A stretch of 64,000 bases of DNA from Saprospiraceae bacterium (GCA_026129545.1 JAHCHX010000003.1:248001-312000); one strand, 5' to 3'. Shown: positions 24,374 to 34,724, counted from the first letter of the stretch. Made by a program: numbers and translations. The notes: a model not told the origin generated them from the letters alone.

Positions 24374-27300
24374 TCACACCACCACATTTATCATGCGCCC
24401 TGGTACGAAGACGACTTTTTTGGGCGCTTGGCCATCCAGCCATTTTTGCACCTGCTCCAGTGCGAGCGCTGCCTTTTCGGCATCTTCTTTCGACACGTCG
24501 GTGGGCAGCGTGACGGTAGCGCGCAGCTTGCCGTTGATTTGGATAGGGTACTCCTTGGTGTCCGACTTCAGGTATTCCTCGTTGTGGGTGGGCCAAGTCG
24601 CATCGCAGACGGTGGTGGCGTGGCCAAGGCGATGCCAGAGTTCCTCGGCAATGTGGGGGCCGAAGGGGGCCAGCATGACGACGAGCGGCTCTAAAATGGC
24701 GCGTTTGGTGCAGTTGAGGCGGTGCAGGTCGTTGGTAGCTATCATGAAATGACTGACACAGGTGTTCATACTCATGCGCTCCACATCGTCGGTCACTTTT
24801 TTGATGCAATGGTGCAGCGCCCGCAGTTCCTCGGCGGTAGGGGCATCTTCCGTGACACTGAATGCACCGTCTTTTCCGCTGAAGAACAGCCTCCAGAATT
24901 TTTTCAAAAAACCAGACACCCCTGTGATGCCCTGCGTGTTCCACGGCTTTGCGTCGGTGATGGGGCCGAGGAACATCTCGAACATTCGGAAGCAGTCGGC
25001 ACCGTATTCAGCCACCACGTCGTCGGGGTTGACGACATTGAACTTCGACTTCGACATTTTTTCCACTTCCCATGCGCAGATGTATTTTTTGTCGGGGTCG
25101 AGTTTGAAGTTGGCCTTTTCAAACATCGGCAACCGTCGGGCCTTTTCCAAATTGAGCACGTCGGCCTCCACCACTCCCACATCCACATGGAGTTTGGTGA
25201 AGGAGTCGGGGTGGTACTTGTAGAGCAGGCTCTGCGAGACAAACAGTTGCTCGCACACCGGGCGCTCCAAGTCAGCAATGAAGTTCTCGCGGCTTTCGAG
25301 TGCCTGACGCACTTTTTCCGCTATTACTTCTGGCTCGTTGATATGGTCAATCAACGTTTCGGAGTACAGCACCATGAGTCGTTTGCCATCGCCGTGAGCC
25401 GTTTTGCGCACACGCTCTATTTTTTCCTCTTGCTTCCAAGAAGTGACTTCTATGACCAAATCGTTGGTGCCAAAGGCGTAGTCGTACTTGAAGCTGTCTT
25501 CCACTTCTGTTTTGGCGATGCGCATCGGGCCATATTCGGCAAAAAAGGGCTTGAGCACTTTCAAATTCAGGTATTGCTCAAAAAATGACTCTTTGGCGCG
25601 GAAGACAAAGTTGGAGCGCCCCTGAATCATTCCCTGATTCACCAATTTTTTGGCAAATTCGCGGTACGGCACGAGGCCGAGGTCGTGGAGAAAGTGATTC
25701 CAAAAACGGCTGTAGAGCAGGTGCCCCACCGCGTGTTCGGAGCCGCCGAGGTAAAAATCCACCTGCTGCCAATAGTCGGATGCTTCTTTGGAGCAAAAAG
25801 CATCCTCGTTGTGCGGGTCCATGTAGCGGTAGAAATACCAAGAGGAGCCTGCCCATCCGGGCATGGTGGAATGTTCGTACTCGTAACGCTCGTCTCCCTC
25901 TCCGTTGTGGGGAGTGTAGCGCCAATCTTCCGCGCGGGCCAATGGCGGCTCGCCGGTCTCGGTCGGCAGATATTTGTCAATGTTGGGCAACACTAGCGGC
26001 AAATCGCGCTCATCAATGAGATATGGCACCCCATCTTTCCAGTAGGCAGGCACCGGCTCGCCCCAATATCGCTGCCGACTGAACACGGCATCGCGCAATT
26101 TGTACTGTATTTTTCCTTTGCCCAACGCTCGTTCCTCCAACCATTGAATCAGGGTGGGCATCGCCTCGGCGTAGGTCATGCCATTGATGATGCCAGAATT
26201 GATGTAGCGCCCTTCTTTGGTCGGGTCGGCAGCGTTTTCCAAGCCCTCTTGCGCATCGAGAATGGGGATGATGGGCAGGTTGAAATGCGTGGCAAACAGC
26301 CAATCGCGCTGGTCGCCGCTGGGCACGGCCATCACGGCCCCTGTGCCATAGCCTGCGAGCACATAGTCGGCTATCCAAATCTGGATGCGTTCGCCGTTGA
26401 AGGGGTTGATGGCAAATGCGCCTGTGAACGCACCCGTCACTTTTTTGACTTCCGACATTCGCTCTACTTCGGAGCGGGATGCCGTCCATTTGATGTACGA
26501 ATCTATTTCCTGACGCTGCTCGTCGGTGGTCAATCGTGACACAAGCTCGTGTTCGGGAGCCAACACCATGAAGGTAGCCCCATAGATGGTGTCCAGACGC
26601 GTGGTGAAAACCTCAATCTCGATGCCTTCGTGCCCGTCCACCGCAAACCGAACCGATGCGCCCGCCGAGCGTCCTATCCAATTGCGCTGTTGCTCTTTGA
26701 TGGACTCCGGCCAATCAATAACCTCCAACCCGTCCAGCAGACGGTCTGCGTAGGCCGTGATGCGCATATTCCACTGTTTCATCAGCTTGCGTTCCACCGG
26801 ATGGCCGCCGCGTTCGCTCACGCCGTCTTTTACCTCGTCGTTGGAGAGTACCGAGCCAAGGGCCGGGCACCAGTTGACGTACGCCTCACCGGGGTAGGTG
26901 AGGCGATATTTCAGCAGGAACAATTGCTGTTCGCGCTCGCTCATGGCATTCCAATCTTCGGCGCTGACGATGGGGGTGTCGTCGTCGCAGCTGGCGTTCA
27001 CCGCCTTGTTTCCTTTTTTGGAAAAAATCTCCGTCAGGTGGCTGATGGGCAGCGCCTTATCCGCGTCGCGGTCGTAATAGCAGTTGAACAACTGCATGAA
27101 AATCCACTGCGTCCATTTGTAAAATCGGGGGTCGCTGGTGCGCACCTCCCGGTCCCAGTCGTAGGAGAAGCCGATGTTGTCCAATTGCTCGCGGTAGCGG
27201 GCGATGTTTTGTTCGGTGGAAGTGGCCGGGTGGATGCCCGTTTGGATAGCATATTGCTCCGCCGGCAGCCCAAAAGAGTCGAAGCCCATGGGGTGCAACA

Positions 27301-27514
27301 CGCTGAACCCGCGCAGGCGCTTGTAGCGAGAGAGGATGTCAGTGGCTATGTAGCCCAAGGGGTGGCCGACGTGCAGCCCCGCACCCGAAGGATAGGGGAA
27401 CATATCAAGCACATAGAACTTGGGTTTCCCGTTTCGGTTGTCAATTCTGTAAGTCTGATTTTCCCGCCACCATTTTCGCCATTTTGGCTCGATGTCGCTC
27501 GGCCTATACTCCAT
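24374..27514 (-). CDS. leuS: Leucyl-tRNA synthetase with a large insertion
   Basis: A 1046-residue class Ia synthetase that charges tRNA-Leu. The HIGH-type motif is in PYPSGAGLHVGHPLGY (residues 40-55), the CP1 editing domain covers about 230-430 (TTRLDTIYGATFMVLAPEH), and KMSKS is at 819-823. It is about 100 residues longer than typical Bacteroidota LeuRS. The extra segment lies between the conserved GMIQGRSNFV and LHVDV (about residues 639-763) and contains FKYDYAFGTNDLVIEV, which resembles a PD-(D/E)xK nuclease core. ATG 27514 (MEYRPSDIEPKWR) is the family start; the frame continues upstream to 27610 without homology. Confidence 0.96.
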   Translation of the reverse strand: MEYRPSDIEPKWRKWWRENQTYRIDNRNGKPKFYVLDMFPYPSGAGLHVGHPLGYIATDILSRYKRLRGFSVLHPMGFDSFGLPAEQYAIQTGIHPATSTEQNIARYREQLDNIGFSYDWDREVRTSDPRFYKWTQWIFMQLFNCYYDRDADKALPISHLTEIFSKKGNKAVNASCDDDTPIVSAEDWNAMSEREQQLFLLKYRLTYPGEAYVNWCPALGSVLSNDEVKDGVSERGGHPVERKLMKQWNMRITAYADRLLDGLEVIDWPESIKEQQRNWIGRSAGASVRFAVDGHEGIEIEVFTTRLDTIYGATFMVLAPEHELVSRLTTDEQRQEIDSYIKWTASRSEVERMSEVKKVTGAFTGAFAINPFNGERIQIWIADYVLAGYGTGAVMAVPSGDQRDWLFATHFNLPIIPILDAQEGLENAADPTKEGRYINSGIINGMTYAEAMPTLIQWLEERALGKGKIQYKLRDAVFSRQRYWGEPVPAYWKDGVPYLIDERDLPLVLPNIDKYLPTETGEPPLARAEDWRYTPHNGEGDERYEYEHSTMPGWAGSSWYFYRYMDPHNEDAFCSKEASDYWQQVDFYLGGSEHAVGHLLYSRFWNHFLHDLGLVPYREFAKKLVNQGMIQGRSNFVFRAKESFFEQYLNLKVLKPFFAEYGPMRIAKTEVEDSFKYDYAFGTNDLVIEVTSWKQEEKIERVRKTAHGDGKRLMVLYSETLIDHINEPEVIAEKVRQALESRENFIADLERPVCEQLFVSQSLLYKYHPDSFTKLHVDVGVVEADVLNLEKARRLPMFEKANFKLDPDKKYICAWEVEKMSKSKFNVVNPDDVVAEYGADCFRMFEMFLGPITDAKPWNTQGITGVSGFLKKFWRLFFSGKDGAFSVTEDAPTAEELRALHHCIKKVTDDVERMSMNTCVSHFMIATNDLHRLNCTKRAILEPLVVMLAPFGPHIAEELWHRLGHATTVCDATWPTHNEEYLKSDTKEYPIQINGKLRATVTLPTDVSKEDAEKAALALEQVQKWLDGQAPKKVVFVPGRMINVVV
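25226..25600 (-). other. Insertion inside LeuRS with nuclease-like core
   Basis: This part encodes LeuRS residues about 639-763. It contains a predicted helix (KESFFEQYLNLKVLKPFF), then D678 and E689 spaced as in PD-(D/E)xK folds (KYDYAFGTNDLVIEVTSWK), followed by a basic helix (EEKIERVRKTA) and a strand (RLMVLYS). The canonical ExK lysine is replaced by T691, so catalysis may be lost. Flanking synthetase motifs continue in frame, so it is an inserted domain and not an intein. Confidence 0.55.
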
Positions 27515-27741
27515 GCTGTGTTGATTGGTTGACTTATTGACTGGATTATGAAAAAAAGCAGCCGCCCTGACGTCTCTGCGGTGGCACCGGTGCGTCGCGC
27601 TGCCACACATCGTTTGCCGTCATTTGTTCTGCGAGGGGGCGAAATTAGGGGTTTTGATGGAATTAAATTTTTTCAACAACGCGAAGTCTTTGTTTCGTCA
27701 AAAAATTGGTTCTCAAAAATCGAAAGGATAGTTGGCGGCGC

Positions 27742-27749
27742 TATATTTG
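27742..27749 (+). promoter_or_regulatory. -7 promoter element for the SnoaL-like lipoprotein gene
   Basis: TATATTTG followed by TGACC fits TAnnTTTG, 27 bases before ATG 27776. It lies inside the longer open frame starting at 27548 and argues against that start. Confidence 0.55.
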
Positions 27750-27775
27750 TGACCAAACAAAACATCTATGTCCTG

Positions 27776-28276
27776 ATGAAAAACTTCCAATTATTGCTCG
27801 CCCTCCCCATTTCGCTTTTTCTTTTTTGTCAATGCGCCGCATCCAAAAAACTTGATTTGGCGCAAAAAAACGCAGAAACCGTCCGAATCTGGTTTGAGGA
27901 AGGTTGGAACAAAAAGCAAAACGAGGCGCTTATCGAGCGCGTGTTCGCTCCCGACTGGACCGACGGCAACCCCATCCGCTCCAACCAAGTGGACGGTCAC
28001 GAGGGCATCCGCCAAATGGTGCACTTCTATGAGCTGGCCTTCGACGACACGCACTTCACCATCACCCACCTTTTTGCCAACGAGCGCTATGTGGCTATCC
28101 GCTACGACGTGGAGGCCAACCACGTTGGCCCTGCTTTCGGCATCTTGCCGACAGGAAAGCACTTCACCTCCTCGGGCATCGTCATCTACGAAATGGAAAA
28201 AGGAAAAATCAAACGCACTTGGCAGGAACTCGATTTGATGGGAATTATTAAGCAATTGAAGACGGAAGGAGAGTAG
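27776..28276 (+). CDS. SnoaL-like (ester cyclase family) lipoprotein
   Basis: A 166-residue protein starting MKNFQLLLALPISLFLFCQC, a lipoprotein signal with the acylated cysteine at residue 18 or 20. The rest is one SnoaL-like alpha+beta barrel: VRIWFEEGWNKKQNEALIERVFAPDW, VDGHEGIRQMVHFYELAFDD, ERYVAIRYDVEANH and GIVIYEMEKGKIKRTWQELDLMGIIKQL. Such folds bind small hydrophobic molecules; catalysis is known for some relatives only. The membrane anchor and lack of neighbours give no substrate hint. Starts further upstream are rejected because of the promoter at 27742. Confidence 0.82.
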   Translation: MKNFQLLLALPISLFLFCQCAASKKLDLAQKNAETVRIWFEEGWNKKQNEALIERVFAPDWTDGNPIRSNQVDGHEGIRQMVHFYELAFDDTHFTITHLFANERYVAIRYDVEANHVGPAFGILPTGKHFTSSGIVIYEMEKGKIKRTWQELDLMGIIKQLKTEGE

Positions 28277-28283
28277 CGATTTT

Positions 28284-28325
28284 TGCGATTTGCGATTTGC
28301 GGTTTACGATTTACGGTTTACGGTT
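28284..28325 (+). repeat. Heptamer tandem repeat (six units)
   Basis: Six exact 7-nt units: TGCGATT twice, TGCGGTT, TACGATT, and TACGGTT twice. It begins 7 bases after the stop codon of the lipoprotein gene. Confidence 0.9.
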
Positions 28326-28530
28326 TAAGACAATGGCTCGTGAAGAATTTGAGTAGTGACAAAATGACTTAATCTTTTGAATTTCAACACCTTGAAAACA
28401 CTCGCGTAAGGTAGTTGGAATGAGCGTTGGTATTTTTGCGCAGTTGAGAAATATAGGGACCTGCAAAAAAACAAGCGATCTGCGCGAATGAGGGGTCGAA
28501 ATTTCTTGGCGCTTGATATTCGACCTCTTA

Positions 28531-28561
28531 TTCAGGCACTGATTTCAAATCACCGCCCGAA
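28531..28561. repeat. Dispersed 31-nt palindromic repeat, copy 1
   Basis: The arms TTCAGGC ... and ... CCCGAA surround TGATTTCAAATCA. It matches the element at 57400-57430 in 26 of 31 positions by eye. Confidence 0.6.
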
Positions 28562-28655
28562 TGGCACCCGTTTTCAGCACTTTACCTCAACCCCACATTC
28601 GCGTGATTTAAGGATATCAATTGACTATGCGATTCAAATTCTTCGCAAACCATTC

Positions 28656-28711
28656 ACGAATGACCATTTACGAATGACCATTTACGAATGACCGTTCAAG
28701 AATGACCGTTC
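28656..28711 (+). repeat. 14-nt tandem repeat (four units, 2 x 7 phase)
   Basis: Units are ACGAATGACCATTT twice, then ACGAATGACCGTTC and AAGAATGACCGTTC. The sub-unit ACGAATG is close to the heptamers ACGAACA/ACGAATA near 63.2 kb. Confidence 0.9.
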
Positions 28712-28725
28712 AAGAGAGCCTATCC

Positions 28726-30459
28726 TCACCGCTGCACGGCCACCTTGCGCACCACCCTGCCCCATTCCGTGTCCATATTGAGGAAATAAACGCCCGCGGG
28801 CAAATCGGCGACCGAAACCTCAAACTCCGACACGGCGACACTTTGCTCCCACATCAATTTCCCAAACACATCAAACAAGGCAGCATGGTGCGGCAGCGCC
28901 CCTTTGAGCCGCACCAGCGCCACGTCGCGCGCGGGATTCGGCCTCACGGCGACCTCCACAAGTCGGCCCGGCTCCGCTGACGCACTGGCGCTAAAATCGG
29001 CAACCGCGCAATACTTGTCGGTGCAAGTGCCAGCGAAGTTGCTGATTTCCAGACAAATTTGATAAATGCCAGGCGCATCATACACATAATAAAGCGTGTC
29101 GAAACCGCCGCCTTGCGCGTTGCCATCGCCAAAGGTGAGGTGCCACGATTCGGCATTGTACGACGAGTCCACAAGCAACAGGGTGCGGTCGGGCAGCAGC
29201 GTTGCCGTGAAATAAGCCTTACATTCCGGGTTGACGCTGCACAAGCCCTTCTTCCAAGCAGTGACACCGTGCGCAAGCGCGTAACACTCGTTGTCGTAAG
29301 TCACATTGTCGCAGCCACATACTGGGTCGTAAATCTCGATGCAGGGGGCGAGGGTGTCAATCCATCCGGGGTGGAGGCAATCGCCGGGGCAAATGCCGGG
29401 TTTCCATGTCGTGATGCCATGATAAAACTGCGCCACACAATCGTTCGGGTAAGTGTTCCCATCGCATCCACACACGGGAGCGTACACCGCCGGACAAAGC
29501 ACGGTGGGGTCTATCAGCGTGGAGTCGTAGCATAATTGCTCATTGACGTTGATTTTTTTGCAAAAACTGGCACCGCATTGGGTCCCGTCATTCGCGGTGC
29601 CCGAAACCGTCAAGCACACCGTGTATTCGCCGGTTTCCATAAAATTGAGTGTGGGGTTTTGTTCGAATGAGGTCTGACCATTGCCGAAATCCCAATACCA
29701 GCTGGTGATTTGGCCGCCATTGGCAAATGCTGATAAATCATTAAAAGTCCAAACCGTAAGCGAACCACCGGAATTAAATCCTTCAAAATCAACGAGTAAA
29801 TTGTTGCAAACACTGCCGCATACCCCCGGCACCCATGACGTGATGCCCGCCCAATATTCTGCCTCGCAAGCATTGTTGTAAGTGATGCCATCGCAGCCAC
29901 ACACAGGCACATAGCCATCGTCGGGGCAAAGGGTGGAGTCTATTTTGGTAACATCCACGCACAAGGCACTTACCTCGAAAGCTTTGCAAACCGTGCAATG
30001 GATAGGTGCGAAATCCCCCGTCGGGTATGTTGCGCACAAGACGTGACGTCCCGGTTCGTCGAATAAATGGACAAACTCCATCCCGTTGCCCGTCACCTCG
30101 CCGCCGTCGAGCGACCAAATCACGAAAAAGAAAAAAGGCGGGTCAGGGATGGGTGGGGTAAGTTGGGCGCTAAGGGCCGTTCCGTTCAACACATAACTGA
30201 CTTCATACGAGCACCCCTCTGGCGACGGCGGGCAAATACCCGGCGACCAAAGCGTGACGCCGGCGTATTTCTCTGCCACGCAGGAGTTGGGATAAGTCAC
30301 GCCGTCGCAACCACACACAGGGTCGAAAACAGCTGGGCAACCAACGGAGGAGTCAATCTGCGTGGGGTTTATGCAAATGCTTTGGGCACTCAGTCGGATG
30401 CTGCCGAGCAGCAAGAGCGGGATAAAATAGCGAATCGGCAATTGGAAAATCAAATCCAT
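28726..30459 (-). CDS. Secreted multi-Kazal, PKD-containing T9SS protein
   Basis: A 577-residue protein with signal peptide (to about residue 26). Four Kazal-type inhibitor modules share the core PVCGCDGxTYxNxCxA followed by GITxWxPGxC: about residues 29-76, 172-217, 310-357 and 360-405. PKD-like beta-sandwich modules lie between them (for example ITSWYWDFGNGQTSFEQNPT and WHLTFGDGNAQGGG). The last 75 residues (VAVRPNPARDVALVRLKG ... GRVVRKVAVQR) form a T9SS type-A sorting domain. It is probably exported to the surface. Kazal domains usually trap serine proteases; inhibition here is inferred from fold only. Confidence 0.88.
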   Translation of the reverse strand: MDLIFQLPIRYFIPLLLLGSIRLSAQSICINPTQIDSSVGCPAVFDPVCGCDGVTYPNSCVAEKYAGVTLWSPGICPPSPEGCSYEVSYVLNGTALSAQLTPPIPDPPFFFFVIWSLDGGEVTGNGMEFVHLFDEPGRHVLCATYPTGDFAPIHCTVCKAFEVSALCVDVTKIDSTLCPDDGYVPVCGCDGITYNNACEAEYWAGITSWVPGVCGSVCNNLLVDFEGFNSGGSLTVWTFNDLSAFANGGQITSWYWDFGNGQTSFEQNPTLNFMETGEYTVCLTVSGTANDGTQCGASFCKKINVNEQLCYDSTLIDPTVLCPAVYAPVCGCDGNTYPNDCVAQFYHGITTWKPGICPGDCLHPGWIDTLAPCIEIYDPVCGCDNVTYDNECYALAHGVTAWKKGLCSVNPECKAYFTATLLPDRTLLLVDSSYNAESWHLTFGDGNAQGGGFDTLYYVYDAPGIYQICLEISNFAGTCTDKYCAVADFSASASAEPGRLVEVAVRPNPARDVALVRLKGALPHHAALFDVFGKLMWEQSVAVSEFEVSVADLPAGVYFLNMDTEWGRVVRKVAVQR

Positions 30460-30553
30460 GGTCGGGCGTTTTTGTCAATGATAAGTTTGTCACAGCTCAA
30501 CGCCCAAGACAGGGGCTTGGTGCAAAGAGGTTGGCAAAATGGCGGCTATAAAT

Positions 30554-30591
30554 GAAAAAAACTCCCCGCCGACCCAAAGCCGACGGGGAGT
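30554..30591 (-). terminator. Terminator of the atp operon
   Basis: On the minus strand the stem ACTCCCCG/CGGGGAGT, with two further pairs past a mismatch, is followed by a run of seven T residues. It lies 32 bases after the atpG stop codon. Confidence 0.8.
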
Positions 30592-30622
30592 TTACATACT
30601 ACCGAAATGACATTCCGGCGTA

Positions 30623-31516
30623 CTATCCTTCGAGTGCCGCCGCGCCGCCCACAATCTCGCCCAGTTCGGTCGTGATGGCTTCCTGACGCGCTTTGTTGTA
30701 GTTGATACGCAGTGTTTTGAGCAATTCTTCCGCGTTGTCGGTCGCTTTGTCCATCGCAGTCATACGCGAGCCGTGTTCGGAGGCCTGCGTGTCCAACAAA
30801 CATTTGTGGAAAGTCAGTTGGAGGATGCTCGGCACGAGGGTTTCCAGCAAAGACTGCTGGTCTGGCTCGAAGATGTAGTCGGCTTTCTTCTGTTTGCCGC
30901 CAGCCGGAACCTCCATCTTGGGTACCGGAAGCCACTGCTCGGAAGTCGGGAAAGTCGTGGCGGCGTTTTTGAAACGGCCATACACCACATCCACCGCATC
31001 GTATTTGCCGGAGGAAAACTCGTTCATAAGTTTGCGGGCGACGGCGCTCACGTTTTCATAAGCCGGGTTGTCGTACACCGGAATATAGTCGGCCACGAGG
31101 TTCAAATCGCGGAAACGGCGGCGGAACCAGTCGTAGCCTTTTTTCCCGATGAACAAAACCGTCACGTTGCCGTCGCGGCGCTGTTTGCCGTATTTTTCCG
31201 AAATGAGCGCCGAGGCTTCTTTGCAAATATTCGTGTTAAACGCTCCGCAGAGACCGCGATTGGAGGTCATCACGACGACGAGGGTGTTTTTCACCTCGCG
31301 GGCTTTCCCGAAACTCGTGGAAGCGTCGCCGTCGAGGTTGGAGAGTATGTTGGAGAGCATCCGGTTCAAGCGGTCAGCATAGGGACGCACCTGCACGATG
31401 GCGTTTTGCGCTTTTCGCAACTTCGCAGCCGACACCATTTTCATGGCTTTCGTGATTTGCTGCGTGTTGATAACCGACTTGATTCGTTCGCGTACTTCTT
31501 TTAAACCGCCAGCCAT
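30623..31516 (-). CDS. atpG: ATP synthase F1 gamma subunit
   Basis: A 297-residue gamma subunit, the central rotor shaft of F1. The N-terminal helix (GGLKEVRERIKSVINTQQIT, KAMKMVSAAKLRKAQ) and the C-terminal helix (ASEHGSRMTAMDKATDNAEELL, NKARQEAITTELGEIVGGAAAL) are both conserved. The length is at the upper end for the family because of a middle region typical of Bacteroidota. It is last in the operon and is followed by a terminator; atpD and atpC are not here, as is common in this phylum. Confidence 0.96.
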   Translation of the reverse strand: MAGGLKEVRERIKSVINTQQITKAMKMVSAAKLRKAQNAIVQVRPYADRLNRMLSNILSNLDGDASTSFGKAREVKNTLVVVMTSNRGLCGAFNTNICKEASALISEKYGKQRRDGNVTVLFIGKKGYDWFRRRFRDLNLVADYIPVYDNPAYENVSAVARKLMNEFSSGKYDAVDVVYGRFKNAATTFPTSEQWLPVPKMEVPAGGKQKKADYIFEPDQQSLLETLVPSILQLTFHKCLLDTQASEHGSRMTAMDKATDNAEELLKTLRINYNKARQEAITTELGEIVGGAAALEG

Positions 31517-31643
31517 AATTCAAATGAGTGAATGTGCGATTGTGTGAATGAGTGCTAACAATTTTTGGAACGGTAAATGGGCGAAGTGGCGCTAATTTTT
31601 GAAATCGAAATCAAATCACGCATTCGCTCATTTACCCATTCAC
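31517..31643 (-). repeat. Foldback spacer between atpA and atpG
   Basis: The 127-base spacer has GAGTGAATG and GTGAATGAG near one end and CATTCGCTCATT and CATTCACTC near the other, so it can fold back on itself. No gene or start is present within it. Confidence 0.6.
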
Positions 31644-33233
<1,590 letters not shown>

Positions 33234-33363
33234 TATTTATTTTGAGTGAATGAGTGAATGAGTAATTGAGTAGGGGTTGATGAAGGTTGATAAAAGTTGA
33301 TGAAGGTTGATAATTTTGATAAACCCTTATCGACTTTTATCAACCTTTATCAACCCAAAGAAT
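33234..33363 (-). repeat. Short-period repeat and foldback spacer between atpH and atpA
   Basis: On the plus strand, 8-nt units GAGTGAAT are followed by 10-nt units GTTGATGAAG and GTTGATAAAA, then an inverted part with TTATCAACC and TTTATCAACC. The two halves can pair into a long hairpin. It is closely related to the spacer at 35134-35264. Confidence 0.75.
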
Positions 33364-33924
33364 TTAAAACTCTTTGACGTAAAGGTTTTTCGAGAACGAA
33401 GCCCGCAGTTCGTCCAACTTGTGGGCGACGGAGGCATCGTACCGTTTATGGTCGAACTCCAGCACGAATCCGCCGATGAGTTCTGGGGCCACGGTGGTTT
33501 CTATGTCGAGATTTTCGGCGGTAGCGCCGCTTTCGAGCAGTTTCTTTTTCAAATCCGCCAGCACCGCGTCGCTCAGGGGCGAAGCAGTCGTCACTTTGAC
33601 GGTGGTGATTTTTTTCAGGCTCTTGTATTGAGCGATGAAAGCCGCCGCGATTTCGGGGACGTAAGCTTCTCGACCTTTGTTGACGAGCAGGTGCAGATAG
33701 GCCAGTGTGAGGCTGTCCAATTTGTCTTTGAAAATGGCATCCAGCGCCGCGTTCTTTTTGTCGGCGTGAATGATGGGGCTTTTCAGGAACAGGTAGAGGT
33801 CGCGGCTCTTCACGGCGGCACCCAAGGTGTTCATGTCGGCGGACACTTTCTCCAGTTTGCCTTGCTCAACAGCAAGGTCGAGCAGCGACTTGGCGTAGCG
33901 GGATGCGATGCGAGTGACGGACAT
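33364..33924 (-). CDS. atpH: ATP synthase F1 delta subunit
   Basis: A 186-residue delta subunit (OSCP) joining F1 to the peripheral stalk. The start MSVTRIASRYAKSLLDLAVEQ at 33924 matches the family, and the C-terminal signature region PELIGGFVLEFDHKRYDASV is intact. The frame stays open for 89 further codons upstream through a heptamer array encoding Thr/Asn/Gln-rich sequence, beginning at a TTG at 34191; ATG 33924 (preceded by CGAAA) is preferred, but an extended form cannot be excluded from sequence alone. Confidence 0.93.
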   Translation of the reverse strand: MSVTRIASRYAKSLLDLAVEQGKLEKVSADMNTLGAAVKSRDLYLFLKSPIIHADKKNAALDAIFKDKLDSLTLAYLHLLVNKGREAYVPEIAAAFIAQYKSLKKITTVKVTTASPLSDAVLADLKKKLLESGATAENLDIETTVAPELIGGFVLEFDHKRYDASVAHKLDELRASFSKNLYVKEF

Positions 33925-34206
33925 TTTCGTTGTTCGTTGTTGGTTGCTGGTTGTTCGTTGTTTGTTGTTCGTTGTTTGTTGTTCGTTGCTGGTTGTTTGT
34001 TGTTGGTTGCTGGTTGTTCGTTGTTTGTTGTTCGTTGCTGGTTGTTGGTTGTTTGTTGTTCGTTGCTGGTTGTTGGTTGTTTGTTGTTCGTTGCTGGTTG
34101 TTTGTTGCTGGTTGTTCGTTGTTTGTTGTTCGTTGTTCGTTGTTCGTTGTTCGTTGTTTGTTGTTGGTTGTTCGTGACGAACAACCAACAACGGTGAGCG
34201 AACAAC
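33925..34206 (-). repeat. Heptanucleotide tandem array, about 36 units, between atpF and atpH
   Basis: Plus-strand units TTGTTCG, TTGTTTG, TTGTTGG and TTGCTGG run in 7-nt phase up to about 34174. The array then reverses: 34161-34174 and 34178-34191 are exact 14-nt inverted copies around TGA. The coding strand reads CAA/AAC-rich. It is related to the array at 23251-23712 and has the same orientation relative to transcription. Confidence 0.95.
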
Positions 34207-34211
34207 GAAAC

Positions 34212-34724
34212 TCAGTTCAATTTTATAGTTTCGACCAAGTTCTTCGCATAGGCTTCCTGGGCGGCTTTGTCGGCCAGCTCTTTGCGGAGCACTTTTTCGG
34301 CAATCTCGACGGCAAGTTGGCCTGCCTGGTTTTGGAGCGCGACGATGGCGGCCTGCTTTTGGTTTTCAATGTCCATCAAGGCGCTTTCCACTTTGCGCCT
34401 GTACTCTTGGTCGGCCTGCGCCTTCTTTTCCGTTCTGTATTCCTCGGCGGCCTCTTTGGCTTCCTTGAGCATCTGGGTGCGCTCTTCGCGTGCTTGCTGC
34501 AACAGCTTTTCGTTCTCTGCTTGCAAGTTGGCCATTTCTTCGCGGGCCTTTTTGGCCTCGTCGAGTGCGTTTTGGATATCGGTCTCGCGTTGTTTGAGCG
34601 CCGCACCGATAGGTTTGAACGCGAAACGGCTCATCAAGAACCAGAATATGCCGAAAATGATGAGCGTCCAAACCAAGAGACCCGGTTCGGGCTTGAGTAC
34701 GTTGAAATCTGCCAGAAACAACAT
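34212..34724 (-). CDS. atpF: ATP synthase F0 b subunit
   Basis: A 170-residue b subunit of the peripheral stalk. One N-terminal membrane helix (LLVWTLIIFGIFWFLMSRFAF, residues about 16-36) is followed by a long, highly charged coiled coil through the C-terminus, which dimerises and contacts delta. The PIGAALKQRETDIQNALDEA junction is typical of the family. Length is normal. Confidence 0.96.
   Translation of the reverse strand: MLFLADFNVLKPEPGLLVWTLIIFGIFWFLMSRFAFKPIGAALKQRETDIQNALDEAKKAREEMANLQAENEKLLQQAREERTQMLKEAKEAAEEYRTEKKAQADQEYRRKVESALMDIENQKQAAIVALQNQAGQLAVEIAEKVLRKELADKAAQEAYAKNLVETIKLN

Larger units (their letters stand above)
28277..28725. other. Gene-free stretch with three repeat types
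   Basis: No gene is credible. It holds a six-unit heptamer array just after the SnoaL-like gene (28284-28325), a 31-nt palindrome (28531-28561) found again at 57400, and a four-unit 14-nt array (28656-28711). Confidence 0.7.

Noticed and set aside
25226..25600. Intein or group I intron in leuS
   Set aside because: No splice-junction residues (Cys/Ser start, His-Asn end) are seen, and the frame continues directly into conserved LeuRS sequence.
33307..34197. Plus-strand frame across atpH and its array
   Set aside because: Antisense to atpH and open only because of the array; no promoter or family features.
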